DNA of 25,751 bases. It comes from Gnetum montanum (Eukaryota; Streptophyta; Gnetopsida; Gnetales; Gnetaceae). The stretch lies in contig MNCI01003613.1 of NCBI GenBank assembly GCA_015680685.1, positions 918,193 to 943,943 on the forward strand. The letters are read 5' to 3'. The translations under genes and the position numbers were made by a program. Positions within the stretch are counted from its first letter, which is position 1. The number at the start of each line of letters is the position of its first letter. Below, piece after piece: positions 1 to 9,540 of this stretch. Below the pieces are notes generated by a model that was given only the letters and a program-made list of their open reading frames with translations, did not search any database and was not told where the DNA came from.

Positions 1-600
1 GATTTTTATTTTACACATTTTTTTCTTACACATTTTTGTTTTAAAAATTTCTTTAACTTTTCTAGTTTTTGTTTTACAACATCGTTATACTTTTCCATTT
101 TGTGTGTGTGTGTGTGTTCCACCCTGTAAGTTTGTCACCCAATAAGTACTCAGAATGATGCTATAAACTATTTTCATATTGATTGCTAGTGTTTGGTTTT
201 TACCTTTAAGTCACGATGTTGATACTAAGCTATGTTTCTTTTGATATGGCAGGCAATGAGACCACTTCATCCATCCATCCACCAGTTTCTATGGTCTCTC
301 TTGGCTTGGAAATGTACAGTCCCCTTCTAATAAGAACTTAAACAAATCGGTGATTGGGTATTTCTAAAACTAAGGACTCAAGGATTGAAAAGGGTTTGAC
401 TTCAAGGGAACTTGATGCTTTTGTGTTGGCCATTCTCTTGGGTGCTTGGATGTTTTCTTCTTGAGTTTTTTTGCCATACCGATGTTACCCAATTATCAGA
501 AGCTGAGTCAATAAAAATAAGAAGTCTTTGCATGGTGTGGTTCTCACGCATAAAAACAAAATAAAAAAGAAGAAGAAGAAGAAAAGTGAGAATTCAAAGC
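1..600. other. AT-rich intergenic stretch, no supported gene
   Basis: T-rich on the + strand at its start. It contains a (TG)8 microsatellite at about 101-117 and a (GAA)5 tract at about 568-583. A pyrimidine-rich stretch ending in AG at 251-252 resembles a plant 3' splice site. It is followed by about 28 codons from 253 without a stop (beginning GNETTSS), but no upstream exon can be tied to it. I call no gene here. Confidence 0.6.
101..117. repeat. (TG)8 microsatellite
   Basis: Uninterrupted TG dinucleotides lie between a T-rich tract and a TTCC sequence. It is a simple sequence repeat with no evident function. Confidence 0.9.
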
Positions 601-1283
601 ACACCCCTTAGATGAATAAGCTTGGGCCACAAGAACTGGTTATAGAACCAAAAGTGTTCCCTCTAAGTAAGGCCCTTCTCACTTCCCATTCTCTCCTTTG
701 TTTCATCGGAATGGTGGTGACTCTTGGGGAAGGCATTCTTATTATCCAAGTGGCTGGTTTCGCCAAATGCATTAATGCGAAGTCACTGGATGTGGTTGGT
801 TTGAGGCCAGAGTTGGAATGAGATTTGCTAAGTCACATTAATCATGAAACACACAAGGGGCTGTACACCACCTTGTTCTTGGGATTCCATTCTATTTTCT
901 TCTCTCCATCCTTCTCTCCATTGTTCACCTCATTGCCGGTTGTATCATTAGTGTATATATTTGGGTTGGCGCATTGTTTTCTTTTTGGTAACTTCTTGTG
1001 GTTAAGACTTTAACTCTTGTTCCAAATGACATTCCCAGAGCCTACGGACTCTTTGAATATGGGTTTTTCAGGGCATTAAGGGCATAAGCCTACTTTGGGG
1101 AGGACCCACTGACATTTCTATTTGGAGCATCCGTTAACTTCTTTCCCGTAACATTTTGAAATTAATTTTATTTTGTTCAATTCCATCTTGACATCCATTT
1201 CAATGATGTTTTCAATTGTCCCTTTTTGTCTATCTTTCTTACTCCTGTTCTTTCTCCATTCTAACGCTACTGGAGGTTTGCGA
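600..1283. other. Non-coding stretch with only short chance ORFs
   Basis: Two short + frames (69 and 62 codons, at 612-821 and 825-1013) are the longest openings. Neither shows a domain, repeat or composition that I recognise, and the second is mostly hydrophobic in the way T-rich DNA translates. I see no promoter, RNA gene or transposon end here. Confidence 0.5.
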
Positions 1284-1867
1284 TTAGTCATGGGGGTATA
1301 GGGCCCGTTTTTTTCGATTTTCTCCTAGCCCCAAAATTTTTGATTTTCTTCCTAACCCCTACACCTTTGGTAGTCATCATCAATATATTCCCAAATCCAT
1401 ATCAGCCATACCACAACCTAGCCAATGAATTTACACCGAAGCAAGGTATCAATTACATGATGATTCAGTTATCCTTGCTAATTAAGATTATGTTGTGTGT
1501 GCAGATGGCGATCATACAAACAATGGATTGGATCTGGAGCAAACACTTGGAGTGGAGCCGTGCTAGAAGCAGCGATGCAAGGAGCAAGATCGATGAAGTG
1601 CTTATAGGTGGACAACAAAGGCACAATGTTGGCGTTGGTAGTAGCAACACTTCTTTCTCTCTTTCTTTCTTAGCTGCCAACTAAGGCTTGATGTCATTGT
1701 AATAAGGTGTTTACCCTTGATGTCATGAACACCAGTTTTGTCAAGTCTTGTAATAATGATCCGTTCACATGTCATCCCATTAGTTCCATTCCCCTCAATA
1801 ATTCCATACCTTCCCGATATTATTTTAAGGAACTCAAGGATGAGTTTTCATTTAGTCATGGGGGTAT
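1284..1867. repeat. 16-bp direct repeat bounding a ~550-bp segment
   Basis: The 16-mer TTAGTCATGGGGGTAT occurs at 1284-1299 and again exactly at 1852-1867. The 552 bp between the copies contain the candidate gene end at 1374-1566 and AT-rich sequence resembling a 3' UTR. A perfect 16-bp pair is in the size range of a target-site duplication made by target-primed reverse transcription. However, no poly(A) tail abuts either copy and there are no terminal inverted repeats. The origin is therefore unresolved: insertion, local duplication, or chance retention. Confidence 0.6.
1374..1566 (+). pseudogene. Possible last two exons of an unidentified gene
   Basis: A pyrimidine-rich stretch ending TTTGGTAG (TAG at 1371-1373) is followed by 72 nt without a stop, then AAG|GTATC at 1445/1446. 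A TGTGTGTGCAG acceptor ends at 1504, and 62 nt follow to a TAG at 1564-1566. The phases agree: the split codon forms Asp, and the predicted tail runs through NPYQPYHNLANEF into NGLDLEQTLGVEPC. The LDLEQTL stretch resembles the Leu-rich C-terminal motifs of plant transcription factors, but I cannot assign a family. The implied intron is only 59 nt, at the lower limit for plants. Alternatively the same area is an unspliced 114-codon frame (1340-1684). No upstream exons, promoter or full gene are visible, so this is at best a gene fragment. Confidence 0.25.
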
Positions 1868-1891
1868 GATGAGACATGATTCACACAAGCC

Positions 1892-1952
1892 GCGATATCG
1901 CAGCCGTTGCGATATCGTGTCGTCCCCTACGATATCGCGTACGCGATATCGT
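1892..1952. repeat. CpG-rich GATATC palindrome cluster
   Basis: Four GATATC cores start at 1894, 1911, 1931 and 1945, each flanked by CG steps. Positions 1929-1952 form a perfect 24-bp palindrome centred on GTAC, and 1892-1901 form a 10-bp palindrome. The cluster carries more than a dozen CpG in about 60 bp, while the surrounding kilobases are CpG-poor. It ends 17 bp before a TATA box, so an upstream promoter element or a cruciform-forming site is possible. Function is inference only. Confidence 0.85.
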
Positions 1953-1968
1953 GGTCTACCACAAAATC

Positions 1969-1976
1969 TATAAATA
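1969..1976 (+). promoter_or_regulatory. TATA box, probable LTR-type promoter
   Basis: TATAAATA lies 17 bp downstream of the GATATC palindrome cluster. An AATAAA signal follows at 2143-2148, only about 170 bp later, so a transcript from here could end almost at once. A TATA box and a poly(A) signal this close together are typical of the U3/R part of an LTR. The two identified LTRs in this window carry the same TATAAATA octamer. Confidence 0.5.
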
Positions 1977-2239
1977 AGAGGCAGCACTCCCATTATTTCT
2001 TATCCTAGGCTTAAAGTAGGAAAACTCTGGCAGTTTGATCACTCCAGAGATAGAATATTTTCCATGTGCCCGTAGTAGGAGTCCCCAAGTGAACGCATCT
2101 TTATTCGAGTAGCTTTGTACCTGAATGCAAGTTGTGTACGACAATAAAGACGAGCTTTGTGGATAAACCTTGTAGTGCATGGAATAGGTTTATTACATGT
2201 TATTTCTTACCTATTATTTATTACCTGCATTAGTGCGGC

Positions 2240-2575
2240 ATGAGTACAACTTGATTACAAGCATTGACGAATGTGGACGGCTAGTCAAGGAATCGGCTGC
2301 TCATCACGTTTAGGCTAGTTAAGTGCGTCAGTACAGCCACTTTGAGCACGTGCATTACGTGTGGTGATCCCAGTAATGATTAGCATTTGGTAGCCACAGT
2401 TGCATAGTTTAGGGTGTGTATGGTAAGTGGGAATGGATGTTGATGCTAGTTAATTTAGACTTAGTCCTTAGTTAGAGTTAGTTAGCTTTCACAACCCTTC
2501 GCTCTTACCATAGAAGCCATAAAACCATAAAATACCATAAAAATCATATACCTCGGACTTACTTAACCATACACC
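2240..2575. other. Spacer before the gene-like region
   Basis: No open frame, domain or transposon end is recognised. Short CCATAAAA repeats occur at about 2516-2545. If the gene-like region that follows is real, this stretch would be its upstream region, but no convincing TATA box is placed at a suitable distance. Confidence 0.4.
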
Positions 2576-4870
2576 ATGACAACTACAAGTAGGTTTGGGA
2601 AGACAATGAATGATTAACCCCAAGTGTTCCATTGGGCATGTAGGAATTTAGTCTACGAAGTTCGACCAGATTGCACGTGCTATGCTCGTTTCATATGGTT
2701 GAGTGTAGGGGTACCTTGCCACTCATCAATAAGGGACGTGATAGAGGAGGGGATGTGGTACAACTGGGCCAATTACCTTATCAACAGCCTGTAGGCTGAA
2801 ATCATTAGACTACATAGTAACCTCCAAGCACAATGACACATGCATTTTACTTTCTTCGTAGTGTTCCTATGAAGGTTTGTGGAACTATTGGTGGTTTGTG
2901 AGAATGGGCAATGGATGGCACAAGATTGCATTTAGATCTCTAGGCTGTGGATTTGCCACCTATTCGACACCATGCATTCATAGGATCCTTTGGAGGCATT
3001 TGGCAGGTTGTTCTCAATAATGACTAAAGGCCATATGGGGCAATCCTACTGCACATGTGATAGCACTGGGGAGGCACCACCAACCAACACTAGCTATGCA
3101 GCAAGAGGAGCATGACTCATTACCAAGATAATGAGGTCGTTAAAAATAAAGATTAAGAAGCATTACCCTACAAAGGAGCCTACGCATAAAGTGGAGGAGG
3201 GTGACAAGAAGCTACGAATCAAACTCTATGATGTCCATTCAGAAATTGCAAGTAAGTGTGCATTATTTGACACTACAATGTGTTACGCTATATTGCACTT
3301 ATTATTGACAACTCTAACTCTAACTTATGTGATGCAAGAAAAAGGACCCCTGCAGTGGTAGCGTAGCTTGTAGAGGATGATGTTCATCAACCTAAGGGAC
3401 AATTGGCAAATGAAGAGGAACAAGAAGCTATCGAGATACTAAGGAAGCTTGAAGAGAAAGGATTATAATTTGAAAAGGGTGAGTTTAAGAATTTCTTTAA
3501 TAGTGTGCAGTTGTGTGATCCCCCTACTCTCACAACTAAGGGCTTGTTGGGTAGGAGCTTTGCACGACCATCTTTGTTGTGTGTTTTTTTTAATGTTTTT
3601 GTTGTTTTTTATCTCTCCTTGACTATTGGTTTCTTGGTGATCACAAAGTGTGTTATGTTGCTAATGCTTTCGCTAAATGTCCAACATCAACATCCATCGT
3701 TTGTACACAATTGTGGAAGGAGACTCTAGATAAGTTTGCCTTCATGTAAGGTGTGGTGGATGACATGATAGATCACATCAAATAGATAGACCCTAAGATT
3801 GGTACATTTATCTTATTATTATGATTATTATTATTTATTTTCTTGTTATTTTTGTAACTAATGTTATTTTTCCTATGGGATTCAAATAGAGTGGTCCAAG
3901 TTGACACTATTCCTGAGTTTTCCCTTGAAGTGGAGTAGGTTCCTCATTGTGTGTATAGCAAGACAAGAAAGTGCATGTTGTACTCTACAAGAGCATTGTG
4001 GGAGTGCAGGCACATAAACAAGCACTTGTGGAGACAGATGTAGGAGTTTCAAGAAAAGGGGGCAAACTAGGAGGTAAGGCTGGAGGATCTATAGTTCCAC
4101 TATGACTTCCTGGTAGCACATGACAAGACAAATGATAGCTAATGCATGGTCAAAATTGATTATGTGAGGTATTGGTTGGTTGTCTAGGGCAAAAATGAGA
4201 CCACACACAAGGTTATTGTACAATGGCTGTAGATGGACCTCTTAGCAAGAAAAAATTAGGATTAGAAGGACTATAGCACAAAGGTGTATCAGTGGGGACA
4301 AATGCAAATGAATTGCAAGTACCACTATAAGAAAGAGCGCGAAGCATACCACAAAAAGTATAGAGATGAGTCTATGGATGCCAAGAAATGTTTCTTAATG
4401 TAATTGGTGCTACAAAAGCTTACAAGCTATATGTAAGCATTATAGTGGTGAGTGAGTCCCCAAAAAGATAGATCCCTGTACCATCCAGAGAGGTAACTTT
4501 TGCAATTTTTTTGCTAGGGTTGCCCTCATGGACAACCATAGAAAAAGGAAAAGCCCTCTTGGACATTGACTTGGGCAAGGAGGAGTGAACACAGTTGTTG
4601 GAGGATGAAATCCTCTGATGCCTAGAGGTTGGCCTCAATAGGATGCCCTTAGACATGGATGCGAGTCCTTCTTAGGTTGGTTTGGTTTACCTTATTTTTA
4701 TTTACTTTGCTATAATTTTTTATGTAATCTCGTTTGTTGACTAATTTATTGTTTTATTTTTATTTGATGTAGGTTTTGGGTGATGGCATAGGACCTAGCA
4801 AAGCAACAGATGAACAAGAAGAGGGAGAGCCCTAGTCCCCATCACATACTATAGGCTGGAATGCCTAAAA
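2576..4870 (+). pseudogene. Decayed multi-exon protein gene of unknown family
   Basis: From ATG 2576 one frame runs to about 3250 (225 codons) with seven stops (3 TAG, 3 TGA, 1 TAA) and no frameshift. A GTAAGT donor follows at about 3251. Further exon-like stretches lie at about 3340-3477 (rich in Glu and Lys, then GTGAGT), 3715-3800, 3892-4420 (charged, e.g. KYHYKKEREAYHKKY; 8 TAG and 2 TAA) and 4448-4669. A last piece follows an acceptor at about 4772. The joint of about 3800 to 3892 keeps phase; at least one other joint does not. The stops are what C-to-T change of CAG, CAA and CGA codons would give. Stop density is close to chance for AT-rich DNA, so the case rests on composition, splice-like sites and continuity. 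It may be a host gene copy or a transposon-encoded protein. I do not recognise the family. Confidence 0.35.
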
Positions 4871-5060
4871 TGTAGCTCTACTATTGGGCAATTTTGTGCT
4901 TTTTGGATATTTCATGTTTTGGATGTAATCTTGAACTATGTATCTTATTGATAATTCAATGAAAATGTTACAATTATTCACTTGTCATTTTGTGGTCTTT
5001 TATGCAATGTAATTTTGACTTATGATTTGATTAATGCCATTAGAACTCTTGTGGGCCCCA
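4870..5060 (+). other. 3'-UTR-like AT-rich stretch
   Basis: This follows the last exon-like piece of the upstream gene-like region. It holds TGTAATCTTG and AATTCAATGAAAATG stretches of the kind found near plant poly(A) sites. It is descriptive only; no clear AATAAA is present. Confidence 0.3.
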
Positions 5061-5063
5061 TGC

Positions 5064-5250
5064 TAGTTTAAGGCCATGGCGGAAGGACCGTTGGTAGTTT
5101 GAGACCATTTTGGGCCATCGCTAGTTTAAGGCCATTTCGAGCCATCGCTTAACAAGAAGTTGGTTGCTAGTTTTAGGCCTTGTTGGGCCATGCAATAGTT
5201 TAAGGCCTTTTCGGGTTGTGTGGTCGTTTAAGGCCTTTTTGGGCCACTCC
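5064..5250. repeat. Degenerate ~28-31-bp minisatellite (TAGTTTAAGGCC)
   Basis: The motif TAGTTTAAGGCC followed by GGGCCAT-type sequence starts at 5064, 5095, 5122, 5168, 5196 and about 5225. Spacings are 31, 27, 46, 28 and about 29 bp, the 46-bp interval being a longer unit. It lies just past the point where the coding part of retroelement 1 stops. It may mark the 3' non-coding part of that element or the junction where its pol was lost. Confidence 0.8.
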
Positions 5251-5424
5251 TTTTTATTTATTTATTTAATTTTAATTTTAATTTTTTTGGAAAAGAGATA
5301 AACAAGACCACACGAACTAAAGAAATGACACGACTAATGCAAAATATAAATAATAACACAATGGTAATTGTACAAGTAAAGGACAACTAGCAAGTTAAAC
5401 ATGCAAGAAAACTAAAGACATGCC

Positions 5425-6130
5425 CTAGTCACATAGGTTCTTTCTAATCCAATGTGCATTAGGTGGCATGTAAGGCCTAGGAGGCACTAGAAGGTATTCC
5501 CCTAGACCTTTGTCCATTATAGAGAAAGGTAGTTCTACCCATAGAGCTCTCTCAGGGAGGTTTCTTGTCTCACTTGGTTTCTTAAAATCAGTCGAACAAC
5601 ATTGACTTTCATTACGAATGGGTGGTGCATCTTCAAAGAACTCTACCTTTGACCCTTGTTCTATATCTCTGTTGTTGATGGTTGGAGGAGCTATATTATC
5701 ATCAAATTTCACCACCTCCCCACCCTCATAGGGCAAGTGGATCTCTTAGTGAATAGGTGAAGAAACAACCTATAGTTGGGATAGCCAAGACCTCCTTAGA
5801 ATCAAGTTGAATCTAGGCATTTCTTCAACCATGATGAATTTAGCATTAGTGGGGAATTGCTTCCCTACCACAAAATCTATTATGACTATCCCTTTAATGA
5901 CTGCATGCGCTTTATTGAAGGATTTTAAACATGTCATTATTGTTGGCCTAATTTGGTCAACTAGGCTAAGTTTGTCAATGACGAGGAATAAAATGACATT
6001 AGTTTCTACCCCATCATCAACATGCGCTTTGTGAGTTTTCTATTGGCCTACATGAATTGTTATAAACATGGGTGCACTAGTTACTTAACCCTTTTTAGGA
6101 TCAACATTAACTACCTCATCATGAAATGTT
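5425..6130 (-). pseudogene. pro: Retroelement 1 protease and PR-RT linker (decayed)
   Basis: Aspartic protease of a Ty3/gypsy polyprotein, which in an active element cuts Gag-Pol inside the particle. The active-site region reads AHVDDGVETNVI, the D-[DST]-G triad, near 6020. About 80 residues later comes a degraded form of the usual LLGRPW motif (NLILRRSW), then LPYEGGEVVKF. A 103-codon open stretch (5736-5425) ends PPRPYMPPNAHWIRKNLCD, which matches the linker seen before RT in Tat-type elements. Stops near 6055 and 5750 and a small frame change upstream make it non-functional. The matching region of element 2 (25435-25751) aligns through the active site. Confidence 0.75.
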
Positions 6131-6785
6131 AAGGGTATGGATCATGACTATTGAGTTGTGAGTGGGAATAAATTGCATGAATGGCCAATTCATCTATTCT
6201 GATATCTTCCTTAATAGGAATAGATGCTAGCATGTGGACCAATGCCTAATGATGAGCAAAAGATGTCATGATCAAGTTGTATAGGCTCAAAGTTGTGTTT
6301 TTTTGTTTTAGAGCCTATCTAACTTGTGCTAGCACATCTAAAAAATATTTTCCATCATCTATTATTTTGGTGGTCTTTACTTCCTCCATGCACCCTAAGA
6401 GATGAATCTCTTAGGGAGGAGATTTGACTTTCAGTTGTGTGGTGGGCCTTCGACCCTTAGCACTTGTCTAATGACTATTTGTGTTTACATTGGTGGCCTA
6501 AGACAATGAGGCCATGGGGATGGTTGACAAGGGGATGGGCTTAGGATGACCTAGCTCCATGCACTCCTTAGTCATCTTGGTAGCTAGACACTCATCACAT
6601 CTCTTTGGGTGGGTAGGTTGTGATGTAGTTTCCACCACTAGACCGAAGGAAGGTGGGGGATTTGCATGTTTTGGCACCCTAATGACAAAAGATGTCTAGG
6701 TTGTCATCACTATAATGTGCTACAGGGTCCTAGCTATAAAGGGTGTTATGGGCACCTGAGGTGGTGCTTTGATGACAAAGGGGGA

Positions 6786-9066
6786 CTATGGTCTAGTTGA
6801 CATTGAGGCCCCAGTGTTACCAGAGGGCACATAGACCACGAATGAGTCCTTGACATTGATGATGTAACCTGCACTGCTAGCATTGAGTGAGTCCTTGTAG
6901 ATCTTCATGGATTGGTTTTTTGGTTGTACAGGACTACCTTCATCAAGTACTAGTTTTCTTTGACCAATCATGCATTGAATGTCATCTTTCAATGTTAAGC
7001 AATAGTCCATGTCATGGCCATGCAACTAGTGGTAGTTGCGGAATTGGTCCAATCTAAAATTTTTAAGGATCAGGGGATTATTTAGAATAGCTATAGAAGG
7101 GTTTCTAAGGACCTCACAATACCTCTCATGGCATCTCTATACATCCTTCGACATTTGTTTGTGTTGGATGCACCCAACACTAAGCAATTGGTATAAGAGC
7201 TCTAATGGCTTGATAGGTAAGGGGATGTACTTTGAGTGATCCTTACACTCAAAGTTTGGCCTTTGGATAGCTTGCTCTGTAGCCATCGATGATGCAAGTT
7301 AGTTGGTTCCTACAGTGCTGGAACCTAATGCCTTTTTGTTGTTGGATGGGGGCTTAGGTACCCTAGCTATTGGCTTAGTGTTATTGGGTTTGGATTCATT
7401 GGAAATAGCTGTAATAGTTTTTGTGGCCTTCCCTTTTTCATTATCCTTTTTTATATGTGCATTTTTGTAGGCCACATAAGCTAGGTCCTTACTAGCTTCT
7501 GCTATGTCTTGTATGCTCTTCGTTTGAGCAAAAGCTTGGCTAAGAGAGTGTGAGGTGAGGTAGTATAGTTTTGACTTAATAAAGTTGTTTACTGCACCCT
7601 TGAAGATAGCCAGAAGATGAGCTTTGGCTATCAGCTCATGAATTTCATTGAAGGAAGCACTCCAACATTGTATAAATTTTTGCATTGGCTTTAACGCCCC
7701 TTGCTTGATGTTCATCAGTTGGTCTAGCATGGCCTTGGGATTCAAGTTATACTTGAAGCGAGTTACAAATTGGCTTAGCAACTCCTCTAAAGTTGAAATG
7801 GAGGCTCTAGGGAGCACACGGTACTAGTCGAGAGGTTTGCCAGTGAGGAACATGGCAAAGAGATAGATGATTGTGTGTGGCCATGTTTGCAAACGTAGGC
7901 ATTTAGAATGGAAAGTTACTAGGTGGGCATTGGGGTCCCCCTCGTCATTGTATTTTGTGAATTGGGGGAGTTGGACCCCAGGAGGCAAAGTTAGTGGTTG
8001 GACCATAGGATTGATGGGGTCATCTTAATAGAATTCCATCATGTAGAATATTTCTGAGTTGCCCACTTTAAGCTACCTAACCTCCATGAGAGTTTGGATG
8101 AGTTGGAATGCTTGGTCCAAACTTAGGGATGTTGCAAAGGGTTGCACTGGTTGTGCTACTGGTGGTGCCATTGGAGCAGCCCATAGCCCTATTGTGGGCT
8201 ATGCCATCACATGTAACACTTATTGAGTTTGTAGTTTCATGTATTATGGCATATGTAATAGTTGTGTAGTGGGAACAAAGGTCGTGGCCCACCATGTAGT
8301 TGAGGCTTGGTTTGTCATTGGTGGTGGTACTAAAATGGTTGGGATAAAGGGCATGTGACTTGTCTATGGCTACGATATGGTCATGGTATGTACATATGAC
8401 AACATCGGTGTCATGAATGCCAGCAGGAAAGGCTGTATAGACTATGAAGAGATGACAAAGGGGAAAGAAGCAGAAGGCCCTACACCCTATTGCGTAGGTA
8501 GGACTTGGTGGCTAGCTACCATGGGTGGGGACTTAGGCTACAGAAGTGTCACAGTTGCCTCAAAGAGGTAGAGTACTGTGATTGATGTGGCACAAAAGTG
8601 GAGGTAGGCTGTTGGATAAAGGCATAGAATGGAACATCACTATTTGAATGGGACTCAAACTCCTCCTACCCATCCTACAAGGGCTCATCATAGTTTGATA
8701 CCACATCTTGTTCTTTTAGTCCACTCACCCTAATAAGTTGATCTAGGATCCACCTAAAGTTGTTGATGAGTGGGATGATCAAGTCAGGGGTGGAAAAAAA
8801 TCCTTTCCATTTCGATGAATGACTTCAAAATTGTGCTTTGCTTCTATTTCTTGGTGGTCTAATGATAGGCCTGCTTGAAACTTTGCACAAAGGAAATTGT
8901 ATCGTTCATCATCCAATGCCCTGTGCTAAGGTGATTGATGATTTAGTCTGAGAGACTACTGTTGTGGTTGTATAGGATTGACTGGTTACTCAATGTCTCC
9001 TACTTGTTGAATGGGACAAGCCATCTCCAAGCTTAGGGTAGTGGTCGAGGTGTTCACAAGATTCAT
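6786..9066 (-). pseudogene. gag: Retroelement 1 gag (decayed)
   Basis: Capsid-type Gag polyprotein. A plausible start is ATG at 9066-9064, about 450 nt past the primer-binding site. An N-terminal block contains NFLCAKFQAGLSLDHQE, and a frame change follows near 8780. The central Retrotrans_gag domain lies at about 8006-7300, with one TAG at 7826-7824 between LTGKPLD and YRVLPRASIST. It includes LLSQFVTRFKYNLNP and LLAIFKGAVNNFIKSKLYY, followed by a Lys-rich tail. Next come NFECKDHSKY and a zinc-knuckle-like block (NYH, LHGHDMDYC, LKDDIQ) near 7060-6960, with a TAG at 7028-7026 where the other copy has Gln. A frame at 8295-8077 is out of register with gag and is a shadow. It aligns with the element 2 gag along its whole length. 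Confidence 0.85.
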
Positions 9067-9514
9067 GTTACTATTCAGAAAAATGTAAGAAAAGAAGGTA
9101 CTAGCAAAAAATGTTGAAGTCCAGAAAGCATTAAAAGAAAACATCTAAGTATGAAAATTATAAAAACAATCCAAAAATGACTAACTTTGGACATATTATG
9201 AAAAAATGACTATCTGTAGCATTACACATTATGATCTAAGGGACTATTATGCTCTGAAGGATTATTACACTCTCCAAAACACTCAGAGCTTGACATGATG
9301 GATAAAGTTGGGCTTTTTATCCTACGGGGTTCCAGGGGAATCGACAATTAGGACCAATTTACATCAATCGAAATGTAGATAACTCCTATAGTGGCCTATG
9401 ATCCAACTACTTCCATGGTAGGTTGATAGGGGTGTTACATCTACGCTAGCTTACTGCTAGTGATGGAGGTGTAGAAAGCACATGGGACTACCCTTGAACA
9501 AAGAAGGAATGGGA

Positions 9515-9533
9515 GGCCCTCCTTCTAGTCTCA
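9515..9533 (-). promoter_or_regulatory. Primer-binding-site region of retroelement 1
   Basis: On the minus strand this reads TGAGACTAGAAGGAGGGCC, which differs from the element 2 site (22422-22440) in only a few bases near its start. It lies just inside the LTR end, where a tRNA 3' end primes minus-strand DNA synthesis. TGGCGCTAGAAGGAGGG-type sites are, to my memory, common in Tat-lineage plant elements. I do not assign the tRNA. Confidence 0.65.
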
Positions 9534-9540
9534 AAAATTT

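Larger units (their letters stand above)
1890..2240 (+). mobile_element. Possible solo or truncated LTR
   Basis: The order palindrome cluster, TATAAATA (1969), AATAAA (2143) and T-rich downstream tract resembles U3-R-U5 of an LTR. Neither TG...CA ends, a target-site duplication nor a primer-binding site could be fixed, so the boundaries are approximate. It is not similar to the LTRs at 9541-10593 and 21469-22416 beyond the TATA octamer. A minus-strand 70-codon frame over 1968-2180 is treated as chance. Confidence 0.3.

Noticed and set aside
1465-2180. Minus-strand frames of 71 and 70 codons (1465-1680, 1968-2180)
   Set aside because: Antisense to the exon-like segment and to the LTR-like region, with no recognisable domain and low-complexity composition.
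4420-4656. 78-codon minus-strand frame
   Set aside because: The + strand reading of the same interval continues the gene-like region better. The minus frame is most likely a shadow.
8077-8571. Frames at 8077-8295 (minus) and 8377-8571 (plus)
   Set aside because: The true gag frame of element 1 runs through here in another register and aligns with element 2. These are shadows.
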